A DNA stretch of 64,000 bases from Amborella trichopoda (lineage: Eukaryota > Streptophyta > Magnoliopsida > Amborellales > Amborellaceae), in NCBI RefSeq assembly GCF_000471905.2, contig NW_006499617.1:3617309-3681308 (forward strand), written 5' to 3'. A program made the position numbers and the translations under genes. Of this stretch, positions 1 to 12,268 are shown one piece after another (the stretch's first letter is position 1; every line of letters begins with the position of its first letter). The notes below the pieces were generated by a model, which had not been told where the DNA came from, ran no database searches, and saw only the letters and a program-made list of their open reading frames with translations.

Positions 1-330
1 TGAGACAGTAAAAAAACGTCAAACTTGTGCAACATAAAAGAGCCAAGATAGTAAAAAACAGGAAAAAAAAAACGTCAAACTCATGCAATGTAAAAAAGCC
101 TAGAAAATAAAATAACGTCTAACTCATGCAACGTAAAAGAGAAAGAGTCGAGAAGTCAAAACATCAAACTCGTGAGACGTGAAAGAGTCGAGATAGGAAG
201 ACGTCTAACCTTTATGACGATAAAAAGACAAGGTACACAATCTCAATCAACATCAAACACACCCATGCGACGCAAAAGAGTCGGGGAAGATACAAAAATG
301 TCCATCACTACATAACGTAAAACTGCTCAA
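1..330. repeat. Degenerate tandem repeat array, about 6-7 units
   Basis: Units of roughly 40-55 bases share the core ACGTCAAACTCATGCAACGT followed by AAAAGAGTCGAGA. Cores start near 16, 79, 116, 164, 204 and 253, with a weaker one near 297. Spacing is irregular and units differ from one another, so the array is old. It continues past the left edge of the window. Its place about 0.8 kb before a probable LTR fits the tandem-repeat-rich 3' spacer known in Tat/Ogre-type Ty3 elements, but that link is inference. Confidence 0.6.
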
Positions 331-1113
331 AGGGCTCCTTGGTGGCACGAGCCTAAACTACTTACCAAACTTGTTTTTCAAAATTTCTCATGCATCTTCA
401 AAATTTCCCCTATGTGTTTTGGGAGTTTTCGAAAACCTTAATTTCTTTGGTTAAAAAGTAGCCCGGAACTTTGTTTCTGTTTCGAAATTCAATCTCTCTT
501 AAATACCTTCTAAAATGTTTTAAAAACGAAGGAGTTTCATGGAGGCTTGGACATGATGCTTTCGCCACCACCAAATCTTGGATTTTCGTGCTTACAAACC
601 CTTAAGAAAATCAACAACAAACCCATAGGTTCCCAAACTAAAAAGGCCCGAACCTATGGACCCCAAAGAATTAGAATCGAAGGCAAACCAAGAAGTTCAA
701 TTAGCCAAGATTTCATCATCCCATAAATTCTTCTAAATAAAACTCCCATTTGTTTGGAGAGCCAAACCCTAAGAAAAAGGTTAAAGTCGAAGATGATTAC
801 ACTGACAGCACACAAGTAGCATTGAGGTGACTACAACAAGGAATGTCACCGGCTCAAAGATAGCATGATTCCTATTGCCTTTCACTTTAGATCCCAATTT
901 TTGGAGATCTCTCAACCAAACTGACTCAAATATAGCAGTTCTAGTTCGATTTCTTACGGAACGAAAGCATCCATCGGTGTACCACCTACCCAAATGGTAC
1001 TGGTCCTTCAAAAGAATGATTCCTCGAAAAACATTTTCCTCCCCTTCATGTCTCAGGTGTCTACTTATTTTCCAGTCACTTGGTACCCCATCTAAATACT
1101 AAATAGAGGTAAC
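331..1113. other. No gene seen; possible internal 3' region of an LTR element
   Basis: I see no coding similarity in this stretch. It lies between the tandem array and the probable LTR starting at 1114. The bases just before the LTR (about 1098-1113) are purine-leaning and could be a weak polypurine tract. If the LTR call is right, this is untranslated internal sequence of the same element. Confidence 0.3.
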
Positions 1114-3966
1114 TGTAGACCAAACCCCCCCCCCCCTCAAAATTATGGCTAAGGGAACTCCTAAAAACCTCGATTTTGAGCCCAAAGGACTACATAAAGC
1201 TTAGTAAATTATAGACAACCTAGATATAATATAATTATCCCAAAACTATCTAAAACATATCCCAAGGTGATTTAGACCCCAAGATCTTTCCAATGGTCCA
1301 AGAATCGCCTAAATCGGACATATAGATAAAAATATCCAAAAAATGACCAATAGGTCCCTACCTAATGGGCCTAGGGTGACCCGCCCAACACGAGGCGTAT
1401 CAGGCAGCCCAACATGGGGCTAGTCAAGCAGGCCCATTCGACACGCGACATGTAGGGCATGCACCCGAAGCTTGTGATGGGCCTAGTTTGGCCCGATGAT
1501 GCAGTAAAAACGAGTTTTCTTGATGAAGCCAAAAAATTCAAGATAAACTCGAAAACTTCCCCAAAAAAAAAACATAAACAATCAAGAAAAATCAAAATTG
1601 AGCCTTATAAATATCCCCCCTCCAGAACAAAAAAGGGAAACGAAGTAAATCCTAAGAAATTCTCGAAATTGAAAAAATAGCCTAGAAAATACTAGAAAAT
1701 AGGTAAACTCCTTGAAAATTTCAAATAAAATAGGAAAAATCCCAAAAAAAATCCACCAAAATCCCAGTAAATCGAAAAATTTGGATTTAAGCTTAAAAGC
1801 CTCCAAAAACTTTAGAAAACTATGGAAAAACCCTCCTAAACTCTCAGAAAAATCTAGGTAGACACTACAAAAATATCCTGAGCTTTTCCCCCTGCCTCGG
1901 GAACTTTAGATCTAAGTAAAAATACCTTAGATCTATTGTTTCTGATAAGAATAGGTATCTAAAAGGAGACGGTGGTACAAATCAAAAACGTAGCTTGATC
2001 CAAGCCTGAAACTCCGGGTTCCAGGTCCCCAAAGGTAAGTTCCCTTACTTTCTTCAATTTTACTTAATTTTCCCATCTAATTTAGTTTTATTTTTTACAT
2101 TTTCTGTTATTTTTTGTTTTATAAAGTTTTTAAAGATTTTTTAATGAAAAATACACAGATATGGAAGTTGGCACTGCCAGTAGACCCAAGAAATGATCAG
2201 ATCTGAATAGATCTGTACCATTCTTGGGCCCATAATTTGAGCCACCCCACTCACTCTATTTTTCACAAAATTAACTAAGTTTTTACTAAGATTTGAGTAA
2301 ATCTCATCCCGAGATAGGTGTAGTCGAAGCGTAAACAATGAAAAATGAAAACTAATCTACTTTTCTTTAAAATTTATTTTTTATTTTTTAAAAAAATATT
2401 TTATTCAAGAAACTGTAAGATGAATAGTACGGACTTGTGACACAAGATTGGGGTCACCGACGAATTTTTCGAGACCTTTAGAAAATGTGACACAAAGTGT
2501 GTCGCAACAGCCAGTGAACCCAGAAGCCCAAATTTCAAGTTCCTAGGCTGACCAGACTGACACCCAGGGCCTGTAACACAGTTTCTGACCACATGGCAAA
2601 ATCGACACAAAGTGTGCCACCCTAGAAGACAGCGGCAGTCTAGGCGACACACATTGTGTCGCAGTAGGCAGGTACAGTGACATAAAGTGTGTCGCAGCTT
2701 ACAGTCAGGGATCTTGAAAACTCAAAGATCTTGGACTTGAACACAATCACTCTTTCGTCTTTTTGAATTAAAAGTGTAAGAAAGCAATGAAGAAGCAAGA
2801 GTATTTTATGTAACAACCTAGCACGAAAGGCCCCACAATGTGCCAAAATATTTGCATTGCAAAACCTGAGAGATCTTCGAATGAAGATCTCCCGAATCTG
2901 ACATTACAAACTTGTTATCAAATGTGATGGAGAAGTAGGATCAATCAAATTTTGATCTAATCGCTAATCTATTCAAATATGAATACATCTTCCCTTAGAT
3001 CATCGGTGGAGCCGGCATTGATCTTTACAAAAAATATTAAAAGAAACGCATATTAAACTGAACCTAAATAAGAACTAAATTAACTGAAAATGTAAAGGAG
3101 AAGGCTTACCTGACTGGGCTAGTTGCCCGGAACACCCGAGGCTTTAGAGCTCCTTTTCCTCTTCAGAATTGACTAAGCCTTGGCTTAATTAAAATGGGGT
3201 TATGGATTGCTGACCTAAACGGTTAAGGTTTAGATTTGCATCTCTCAAAATGGGGTATAAGGTGACCGAGAAAAGTAGGGTTTATCTGCACTCAAAAGTT
3301 CTAAGCAAGACTTAATTTGCCAAACCTTGAGAGGTTGGACTCAGGTCCTTTTATAGACGTCTGAGTTGTTGGGAATTGGTTTGTGAAGCTTATCCAATCG
3401 GTTAGAGTTCGAATTTGTTGGTCAAAGCTCTAGGCGACACAGTGTGTTGCTTGCGTCAAACATGACAAGTCAACACCATTTATTTCTCGGGACCCAAAAT
3501 TGATCAAATTCACTGAACTGACACAAAATGGTCATACTTGACCAGTTCGGCACAGTTTGTGTCACATGACCCAATATTGGTCAAATTCAGTATTCGAACA
3601 CCAAATGGACTGGGCGACAAACTTTATATCGCCTAGGTCAGACTGGGCAACACACTTTGTGTCGCCATGGTCAGATTGGGGTCGTTCCTGTCAAAGTGTA
3701 CCATAATTATGAATTTTTTACTCTTGCTATATTTTACACGTTTTTGGAAAATTATCAACTTGTTTTCAAAATTAAACGTGATCTTTAACTATTTTTTTAT
3801 CAATGTTGAATTTGGATAAGGGTTCAACAAGATAATAGATCATGAAATGGGGATTATGGACTATGGTGCTTTGTGGTCCAAAAGATTCTAGAATAGTACG
3901 GTCCTACGCGTTTTCTAGGGTTCGAAAAATAATAGATTTTTCCAAATTCAGAAACGGGTATCTACA
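1114..3966 (+). mobile_element. Probable 3' or solo LTR of a Ty3-type (Tat/Ogre-like) element
   Basis: The segment opens with TGTAGACC and closes with TATCTACA, giving the short inverted termini TGTAGA...TCTACA expected of an LTR. At 2.85 kb it would be a long LTR, as in Tat/Ogre lineages. No primer-binding site follows 3966. The sequence before 1114 is tandem-repeat rich, so a 3' LTR in plus orientation is the better reading than a 5' LTR. The five bases on either side do not match, so no target-site duplication is seen. The segment includes a poly-C run near 1125-1137 and many copies of a palindromic word (listed separately). Its second LTR is not in the window. Family and boundaries are inferred from the termini only. 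Confidence 0.4.
2483..3680. repeat. Dispersed palindromic word, about eight copies
   Basis: The word GCGACACAAAGTGTGTCGC, an imperfect palindrome, recurs in slightly changed forms near 2488, 2600, 2643, 2677, 3432, 3548, 3613 and 3648. Copies differ by one to a few bases but keep the GACACA...TGTGTC symmetry. The text between copies is not repeated, so this is not an ordinary tandem array. Both strands read nearly the same word. Confidence 0.65.
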
Positions 3967-5154
3967 ATCGTAGCCTCACATCTACCCACAAGATATCATT
4001 TGTTGAGTCCTTGTAATTTAACATCCTTTACCTCCATAGTACAAGTTAACTTGCAATTTCCCTTTTAATATTTCAATTTATGGAATTTCTCACAATAGCT
4101 CATGGTTTTGAACAATTGTTGTGAGAGATAAACTCAAACCTCTATACTTTCTCACTCTAAAATTCAAATTCCAAACAGGATTTCCTTTCTCTCACTAGAT
4201 ATCTCTTCGTTACATATTTGGTGTCTCACTTCACATGCTTGGTGTCATAAGACACACTTTTGATCAATGAAAAACCCACACCTTAAGCAACACTTTTAGA
4301 TCTAAAGTGTCATTGGATTAAAATTGTCAAAATAAATGAAATGCCCAATATTTGGTGCACATCAAAGCTATCACAAGAACACACATATGTCAATACACAA
4401 AGCACTGAAAACAGAAATAACAACACATACCAAATGCCACCATAGGGAGGTGACTGGTGTCAATTCCACTCATGTTGATGATGTGGCACCGACGTGAAGC
4501 TATGTAGGTGCTTGTTGTGGGGTCCATTGGCCATTTGACCCTTATATGGCATTGTCCTTATTTATAATTTTCCCAAACAATTTATTTTATCAGAAAATTT
4601 TGAAAAAACTAAAATTCTCCAAATGTTATTTATAAATATACTTTGCTCTTCCAAATTTGTTTGATATTATTAAGGTGCAAATCAGGGTGGATGAAGCTTA
4701 ATCTTTCTCGCTTAGAATATTTGAATGTAAACATTGTTGGTTTTATGTGGTTATTAAAGGCCTGATGAGAGCTTGTATAAGCATTTTATGTAGTGGAACT
4801 TGAACTTAGTGAGAGTGTGGTCATGTGTGGACCTTACTAAGCAAATGACGTTTGTTAATACCAAATTGAGCTTGATGTGCTAGGCCAATCGGTTGGGAAA
4901 AACCCATGTTACCTGGGTATAAAGATTAAATCGATAAGGTCATCCCTTGATGAGGTCGGAGTATGCCCGAATGAGTGAGTCAAGGGAATGTGTGACCCTT
5001 GTGTGTGATGGTGGCCCTCAAAGACGAGAGTCAAAGTATCATCCATATACCATCACATGGCATATACATATGATATCAATATCGGTTAAGCAAACCATCT
5101 TTTAGGCTGAAGCATGTGCATGTGCAAGAGATTACCCCCATGCACGATAGACTG
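3967..5154. other. No recognisable gene
   Basis: AT-rich sequence with no long open frame and no similarity I recognise. The right part (from about 4700) may be the diverged start of the LTR that becomes clear at 5155, since isolated words resemble the sequence before 9317. Confidence 0.4.
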
Positions 5155-6675
5155 CTGGTCATGGGAGCTGTTGGGTTAGTTAGAGAAAGTAAGAGTGGAT
5201 TGTGGTCCACAGTAGAAGGTGAAATGCTCCAGTGTTTTGATTATTCGTAGACCATATGAATCCATTTCCCATCAAAAGCATTTAATTATATTTGTTTTAA
5301 TATTATTTGATTTTTAGAATTTTTATTTGAATATTTTTAAATCTCTAAGTATTTTATTTATGAAATTTGGATTTATAAAAATAGATATATTGATTTGACA
5401 TTTTTTTAATTATTCAAATGAAAAATATAAATTTCTAAAAACCATAAAAAATATTTTGAATAGTATTTTAGTTACATGGGGGCCCATTAATGCATATGGG
5501 CCCACCATAGAAATTTGGTAGGGCCCATGGAGGCCACCTAGGGTGGCTCACCCCACCCTCTGGAAATCTTCCTACTTGCCATTTTGTGAGATCAAATCAT
5601 ATATGGCTTGAGGCATGTGATTTGGTGAGTTTGATTTATATGGAGTTTTTTTAATCAAACAAGATATGAAGAGGCTTGTGAATGAAAATAAAAAGCACAA
5701 TATTATTCTTTATATTTTTATTTTTAATTTAATTAATAGAAAAAAAATTGAGGATAAAAGTTCTAACACCTTTTATATGATTTTGATGGCTAATCTATGA
5801 AATAGAGGGCTCACATCTTTCACCCCACAAATCACCCAAAATCAATAGTGTAAATTCAATCTCATTAAAGTGACCAAACATGTGGAAACACTAAGAAACC
5901 CCAATCTCATTAACGTGATCAAACATGCCTCTACTCATTTAGAGACATGAATCTCTCTCACATATCTCTCTCATCCCTTAAGGGACGACGCCCCACACAG
6001 TTGGATCTCTCTCCCTCTCTCATTTCATAAGAAGGGGCATGGCCCAAAATAAGTGGAGTTCTCTCTCCCTTGTGCTTTGAAAGGGGCACGCCCCACATAG
6101 AGATTCTCTCTCTCTCTCTCTCTCATGCCTCCCACCTTGTTTGATCTTTGGGTTTCTTCTCCCATATCTCTCATGGCCTATGAGCTAAGGGTTTAGTATT
6201 GAGAAGCACATCTCTCTCATTTAGGTGCTGAAGGGGTTAATAATTTAGTTAGAGATCTAAGCCTTGTGATAAAAGTTCTTGTTCCATTAGAGGTTTGGTC
6301 CATATGTTTTCTTATCTTGGAGATTGAGGTTGACCATTGATCACGCATCATTAGAGGTGGTGACTCGGTGTGGGGAGTATTAAGCCCAGTTGAGGTAATC
6401 TTCGATACTCACTTTCTTTTTTCTTGTCATATTTATTTCCTATGTCGTTTGTTATTCTCAAGCATATTTTTGTGTTTTTTTTTAATTAATACAATAGAGG
6501 CTTTAGTGGCATCAAGTTTTCGATCCTAAATTTGTTTTTTTTATTTCTTTTCAAATCAATTTATTATAATGGACTACGTATGAGTGATCAAAGCCGAAAA
6601 AGAAAAAGAAACAGAGAAGTAAAAGAAGAAAAAAAGAATACATACATCGGCTAGATCACATAAGTCCAACTTTCA
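5155..6675 (+). repeat. 5' LTR of the non-autonomous element
   Basis: It matches 9317-10838 over its whole length, including landmarks such as TTTTGATTATTC, the (CT)n tract near 6104-6124, and the AAAAAGAATACATACA stretch near the end. It ends AACTTTCA just before the primer-binding site. The left border is where the match becomes clear. Confidence 0.65.
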
Positions 6676-6676
6676 T

Positions 6677-6688
6677 TGGTATCAAAGC
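6677..6688 (+). promoter_or_regulatory. Primer-binding site, initiator tRNA-Met
   Basis: TGGTATCAAAGC is complementary, but for one base, to the 3' end of plant initiator tRNA-Met (canonical site TGGTATCAGAGC). It sits one base after the LTR end, the standard position. Confidence 0.75.
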
Positions 6689-9316
6689 TAATGCTACTTG
6701 TTGCACTATTTTTTTTATTTCACGCTTTTTATGGTGAATTGGGATTAAGATATAAGAAAGCCAATGACGTTTGTAGTCAAGTGATACACCTCCTAAAGAA
6801 TTATTGGTACTTTCAAACACTGAGAAGGCACATTATATAATCAAGTATTCTTTCCATTTTAGAGTACTGATATAAATAAGATAATGAGGTATTTCTTTGA
6901 TATATACTTATGTGATATTATGTGTTTTATAGAGTAAGAACTACATGCAGATTTCAATGTGAGATACTGGGGGAATTGAGAGTTATGGACTCATTAATGA
7001 AGGGTATCAGTTCTGACCTTACAAAATCTAGAAAGTATCCATTCAGTTCTATGAATTTTTCCACCAAACATTTGATTTTATTTTTATCTAAAATTGGACT
7101 ATAACACATCAAATTAAGTCTACGTTAAAACAAAAATAGTTTTATAAAGAAAATCCTTGTAGTTTGAAAGATATAATCATTTTATTGAATAGTGCACATG
7201 TATTGTTTCCTACAACAAAAAATTTTTTAATAAATTGCAAGTCATAATTTTATTTTTATTCTTAACATAATGTTTTAAGACCCACACTAAATTTCTAGAC
7301 TGTTAATTTGAGTTTGATATCAAATAAAAATTATTTGAGAGAGAAATATCCATGGTAAATAAGAAATAAAAATTTTTTATTGAAGCAAGGTCATTCTGAA
7401 TTTCTGCAATTTGGTGTGTCTTCATTGAGATGTGAATAACTATATTTATCAAGCTTACTTAATAGAGTGATATGAGGCATATTGAAACATATATGTTACC
7501 ATTATGTTTCTACTTTCAAACAAAATAGGTTTGAAAGGAAAATTCCATGAGGATAGAAAGAAAAGACAATTTTACTAGATAGTATTAATCCTAGAATTCT
7601 ACAGTATGATATATTTTATAACATGAATGTCACTTATTTATTTCTCTGAAGAAAAATATTATTTGGAATTTACACCATGATGTTATGCTTCGATTTAAAG
7701 TCTAATTTTCAACATAAAAGGTTTCAGATGAAATTAGAAACAATTATTTTATTAAGAGGTGCGCAACCTGAGTTTTTGTTGAGAAAATTGTATTGTGACG
7801 TGAATGTCACTAAATCGTAGACACACTAAATGGTGTGATTTAGGGAGGGAAATGATAACTATTTTGAATTTTTTTAGTCCATTTCAATATTCAAAATGAT
7901 TCAGAGATCAACTTTTTATGAGTTAAGAGATATTATATTTTTATTATAGGATGCTTATATTCTATTCTGCAGTAAATTGTCACATCTTTATATTCCTCAT
8001 AATAGAAGCCTTTTTAGAGCTCATTCAAAGGATTCATGACACAACAAAGGTTTCATAATGTGCCATGAGTATGGTTTAAAACTTCAGAGAGAGATAATAC
8101 AAAGTTGGCAAGATATGACACTATGTGCGAAGACTGTTCAATCTGGGAATTACAGAATATAGAAAAAACACGATAAATGTAAAAGCATATTGGTTTCTTC
8201 GCAAGAAGGGATATGTAGAGTGACTTGATGGCAACATAGAAACTCTAATGATCAGTAGAATAATCAAATTTGTGATTATTGGAATGATGGGATGAAGAAG
8301 AGTATATCTTTATATATGTATGGGAGAATCCAAAGGCTGAAGAGATACATGTTTCATCGATATGCAAAAGATGGTGATCAAAAGCTTATTCATCAGTTGT
8401 GTGCTCTTCCAAGATCACAAAAGTTTGTCAGCAAGTAACAGCAATGAATCAAGAAAACCCAGGTACCACACTACATAGTTTTGAAGTTTGAAATCTATCC
8501 CACATTACATGGTACGGTCATACAGGGAAAGATGATTCAGTAACCTTTTATTTTATGTTATATACTTCTTTGATTATATTTTGGTTATTTTGTTATAAAT
8601 ATATATGGAGTGTTTGGACATTAGGTGATAGTTGCTAACAAATTTGAAAGAGTTAGTTTTTTAATACCTTATGTTTTTTATGCCACTTTGTTCTCTAGTA
8701 TGAACTATTTAAGGTAGTAATACATATGGGTGTGGCTCATTCAATTATATAAAAATGAAGCGAGTATTCGGATGGAACTCTATCTTAGTTATCATCCTCC
8801 CAATAATATCCAGTAATATGACGTATTGCATGTGATGATGATCTCATGATAAAGTCTTCATATTTGCCAAAAAGAAGTGCTTTTTCATATTTTGATAACC
8901 ATTATTTAGTTGTGTTTTATTTTGAATAAAATTACAAGATGGACTTTATGATTAATTTTCGTGGCCATAAACTTTACTTGGTAAGTAATTAAAAGTAAAT
9001 ATGGTAAAATGATTTATGAAGACTAAGAATGTATTTTAAAAATTAAATTAGACCATTTGTGAAAAACCTGAGTCTGTGGATATGATTTTGAGAAAACCCC
9101 ATAGTTTTACGAGGTCCACTAAGTTTTTATAGAAAATCAATCTAAACCGCCATACTATTTTATAATTATTGTTTATGACCCCTATGCACTATAGAGTTGT
9201 GGTTGTATCAGGTCTAGGTGACCCTGATTCGTCTCTAGCGAAGAACCTGAAATCCACATACGAGAATTATGTCCTCTTGCCCATTGGTTGACAATCATGA
9301 GCCCCTGCAATAGACT
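6689..9316 (+). other. Internal region of the non-autonomous LTR element, no gene
   Basis: About 2.6 kb of AT-rich sequence between the two LTRs. All frames are interrupted and I recognise no gag, protease, reverse transcriptase or integrase motif. The last few hundred bases may belong to a diverged 3' LTR start. Confidence 0.5.
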
Positions 9317-10838
9317 ATTGCTCAAGGGAACCACTTGGTCAATTTTAGAAAGAAAGAGTGGGTCGTGGTCTACAGTAGAAGGTGGAATGCTCTAGTGTTT
9401 TGATTATTCTTAGACCATATAGATCCAATTCCTATCAAAAGTATTTAATTATATTTATTTTAATGTTATTTGATTTTTAGAAATGTTATTTGAATTTTTC
9501 TGAATCTTTGAGCATTTAATTTTATGAAATTTAGATTTATAAAGACAGAGATATGGATTTTACATTGTTTTAATTATTCAAATAGAAATTATAAATTTTT
9601 AAAAATCATAAAAATGATTTTGAAAATATATTGGTTGTATGGGGCCCATTAGTTCACATGGGCTCACCATGGCAATTTGGTGGGGCCCTGCACGCCCGAC
9701 CCTTTGGAAACCTTCCTACTTGCCATTTTGTGAGATCAAGCCATGTGGCTTGAGGCTTAAGAAATAATGTGTTTGGTAAATTTGATTTTTCTATAACTTT
9801 TAAAATCATACAAGGAAGATATGAAGAGCCTTGTGCATGAAAATCGAAAGCGCGATATTATTCATGATATTTTCATTTTTAATTTAATTGATGGGAAATT
9901 GGTTTAGGAAATAGAGGATAAAGGTTTTAGCACCTTCTATATGATTTTGATAGCTAATCTATGGAGTGGAAGGCTGACATCTCTCACCCCACAAGTCACC
10001 CAAGATAAATGGTGAAAACTCAATCTCACTAAAGTGGTCAAATATGTGAAAACTTTTAAAAACCCTAATCTTATTGAAGCACTATATAAAGGGGTGCTCT
10101 CTACCCATTTAGAGACATATGCATATCTCTGTCATCCCTCAGGAGGCCATGCCCCACATAGTTGGATCTCTCTCTCTCTCATTTCATAAGAAGGGGCATG
10201 CCCCAAAATAAGTGGAGTTATTTCTCTCCCTTTCGCTCTACAAAGGGGTACGCCACACATAGAGATGCTCTCTCTCTCTCTCTCACTCTCTCTTCTCTCA
10301 TGTCTCATGCCTCCAACCTTGTTTGATATTAGGGTTTGTTCTCCCATTTCTCTCATGACCTATAGGTTAATTGAGAAGCACATCTCTCTCATTTAGGTAC
10401 TTAAATGGTTAATAGCTTAGTTTGAAATCTAAGCTTTGTGATAAGAGTTCTTGTTCCATTGGAGGTTTGGCTCGTATGCTTTCCCATCTTGGAGATTGAG
10501 GTTGACCGTTGATCTCACGCCATTAGAGGTAGTGACTCGGTATGGGGTGTATTATGCCCTGTTGAAGTAATCTCCAGCACTCACTTTTTTGGTTCTTGTC
10601 ATATTTATGTCTTATTCTCAAGCATATTGTTGTGGTTTTCTTTGATTAATAAAAGAGTGGCTTTAGTGGCATCAAGTTTTAGATCCTAGATTTGTTTTCT
10701 TTATTTCTTTTCAAATCAATTTGTAATGGACTACTTGTGAGTGATCAAAGCCGAAAAACAAAAAGAAAAAGAAAAGGAGAAGTAAAAGGAGCAAAAAAAG
10801 AATGCATACACCGGCTAGATCATAGAAGTCCAACTTTA
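9317..10838 (+). repeat. 3' LTR of the non-autonomous element
   Basis: Direct copy of 5155-6675, ending AAGTCCAACTTT like the 5' LTR. It carries its own (CT)n tract near 10268-10284. A short A-rich stretch follows from about 10855. Confidence 0.65.
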
Positions 10839-11599
10839 AAACACAACCACAAGAAAAAAAAAAAAATAGATTTTAAAAAAATATGCAATCTTTATCCTAT
10901 CCTTATGTCTTTGTTTATGTTGCATTGGGATTTTCTAAAGAATCCACTAGATATTAGCTTTTATCATTAGAATTTGGAAAAGATATGTCCAGACTGTTAT
11001 ATTTTTTGTAACGGAAAGGTCCAAAAAATATGTTGTAACGGAAAGGTTATAAAAAAATTCTCCAAGTTAGATTTTTTAATTTGGATATTAAATTTATTTT
11101 TTTATTTTTTTAATTCGAGAACTGTCAGATAAGGTAGGGTATCATCTTTGCATTGGTTCAATATTATAAACATTGGACCACCCTAAAAGTTGAGGCACTA
11201 TTACCCCTTTTTTATCGATCCGATATTTACAATATCAGACTGCCTTCCAATGTTATAAACATCAATCTACCTTTAAATATTCAAAATATTAGGTTCAAAA
11301 TATGGACCGATGTTCTTAACATTGGAAGCCCGTTACACCACATTTTTGGTAGGCTTCAAGGTCCAAGTATGATAGACTGCAAATTTTGTGCACCACATGC
11401 CTCATTTAAATGCTCTAAATAATACTAAAATAATAATATAAGTTAAAAATGGGGACCAAAATATAGCCATTTTGGATAAATGAGATTGCTTATTCTTTCG
11501 ATCTAGGCCAGAGTGGGCTATACTATCCTATAAATTGCACATTTTATATGATCTTTATCTTAGTTAACATATATTTGAATCGTGTTTCCTATGGACATT
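10839..11599. other. No recognisable gene
   Basis: AT-rich sequence with an A-run at 10855-10867 and a small direct duplication of GTAACGGAAAGGT near 11010 and 11035. Open frames here are short and lack any family signature. Confidence 0.4.
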
Positions 11600-12248
11600 T
11601 AAGACAGAAATACCAAAAAGAGTGCACTTTTGATACTTGGGGTCGATAATCTAAGAAAATAGAGAGATTGAAGAAGATGCCACACATAGAACTAGAGCTG
11701 GGTGGGCAAAGTGGAGATGCGCAAATGGTGTACTATATAATTACTCCGTTCCAATAAAGTTGAAGGGCAAGTTCTATAGAACAACTGTGAAATCAGTTTT
11801 ATTTTACGAGGCATAATGTTGGGCAATCAAGAAGCAACATACCTATAGAATGTGTAACTGAGATGAGGATGATGAGATGGATGAGTGACAAGTCAAGAAT
11901 GGATAGAATTCGAAATAAATATATTGGGGAGAATATAAGTATGGCAGCAATAGCATAAAAGATAAGAAAAAGCAAATTTAAATGGGCTGGCAATGTGTGG
12001 TTTAGACCCAGTACTGTACCTATTAGGAAGTGCGAATTAGTTCAACTGGAAGGCTCAAAAAGAGTATGCGGTAGGCCCAAAAAGACATGAGGTAGGCCCA
12101 AAAAGATATGGTTAGAAGTAGCGAGAAAAGATAGAGGGACATATGGCCTTATTGAAGGTATGACCCTTAATAAAGTAGAATGGCTAAATAGGATTCATGT
12201 AGCCGACCCAATTAGTTGGAAAAAAGCTTTTGATAATGATGTTGATGG
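11600..12248 (+). pseudogene. RTE-type LINE, decayed 3' end of the reverse-transcriptase ORF
   Basis: Translation shows the C-terminal block of plant RTE LINEs: residues resembling EIPKRVHF then YLGSII (about 11607-11645), [17 protein letters not shown] (from 11668), [17 protein letters not shown] (11760-11810), a CWAIKKQH block, then MKWAG/RPKK-like and IHVADPISW (about 12194-12220) segments. The DNA end CCGACCCAATTAGTTGG followed by TTTGATAATGATGTTGATG matches the usual 3' terminus of this family, with its short TTG/ATG repeat tail. The copy has several in-frame stops (for example just after the FYEA residues near 11814) and frame changes. A short duplication of GGTAGGCCCAAAAAGA lies near 12071-12107. 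It is 5'-truncated, as is usual for LINEs, and dead. Confidence 0.75.
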
Positions 12249-12268
12249 CGTTTCTTATGAATATTTAT

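Larger units (their letters stand above)
5155..10838 (+). mobile_element. Non-autonomous LTR retrotransposon with Met-tRNA primer site
   Basis: Two direct repeats of about 1.5 kb (5155-6675 and 9317-10838) flank about 2.6 kb of sequence without recognisable gag or pol. A primer-binding site for initiator tRNA-Met begins one base after the first repeat, which fixes the orientation as plus. Lack of coding content fits a LARD- or TRIM-like non-autonomous element. The two repeats differ by many substitutions and small gaps, so the insertion is old. The upstream border of each LTR is uncertain and may lie several hundred bases further left. No target-site duplication could be fixed. Confidence 0.65.

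Noticed and set aside
1-330. CRISPR-like array
   Set aside because: Units are degenerate with irregular spacing and the genome is a plant's.
781-2846. Several open frames of 65-83 codons
   Set aside because: They lie in the probable LTR region, have no family signature, overlap on both strands and mostly start at non-ATG codons.
10132-10970. Open frames of 74 and 92 codons in and after the 3' LTR
   Set aside because: Low-complexity translations of CT- and A-rich repeat sequence; they lie partly in the LTR and have no known domain.
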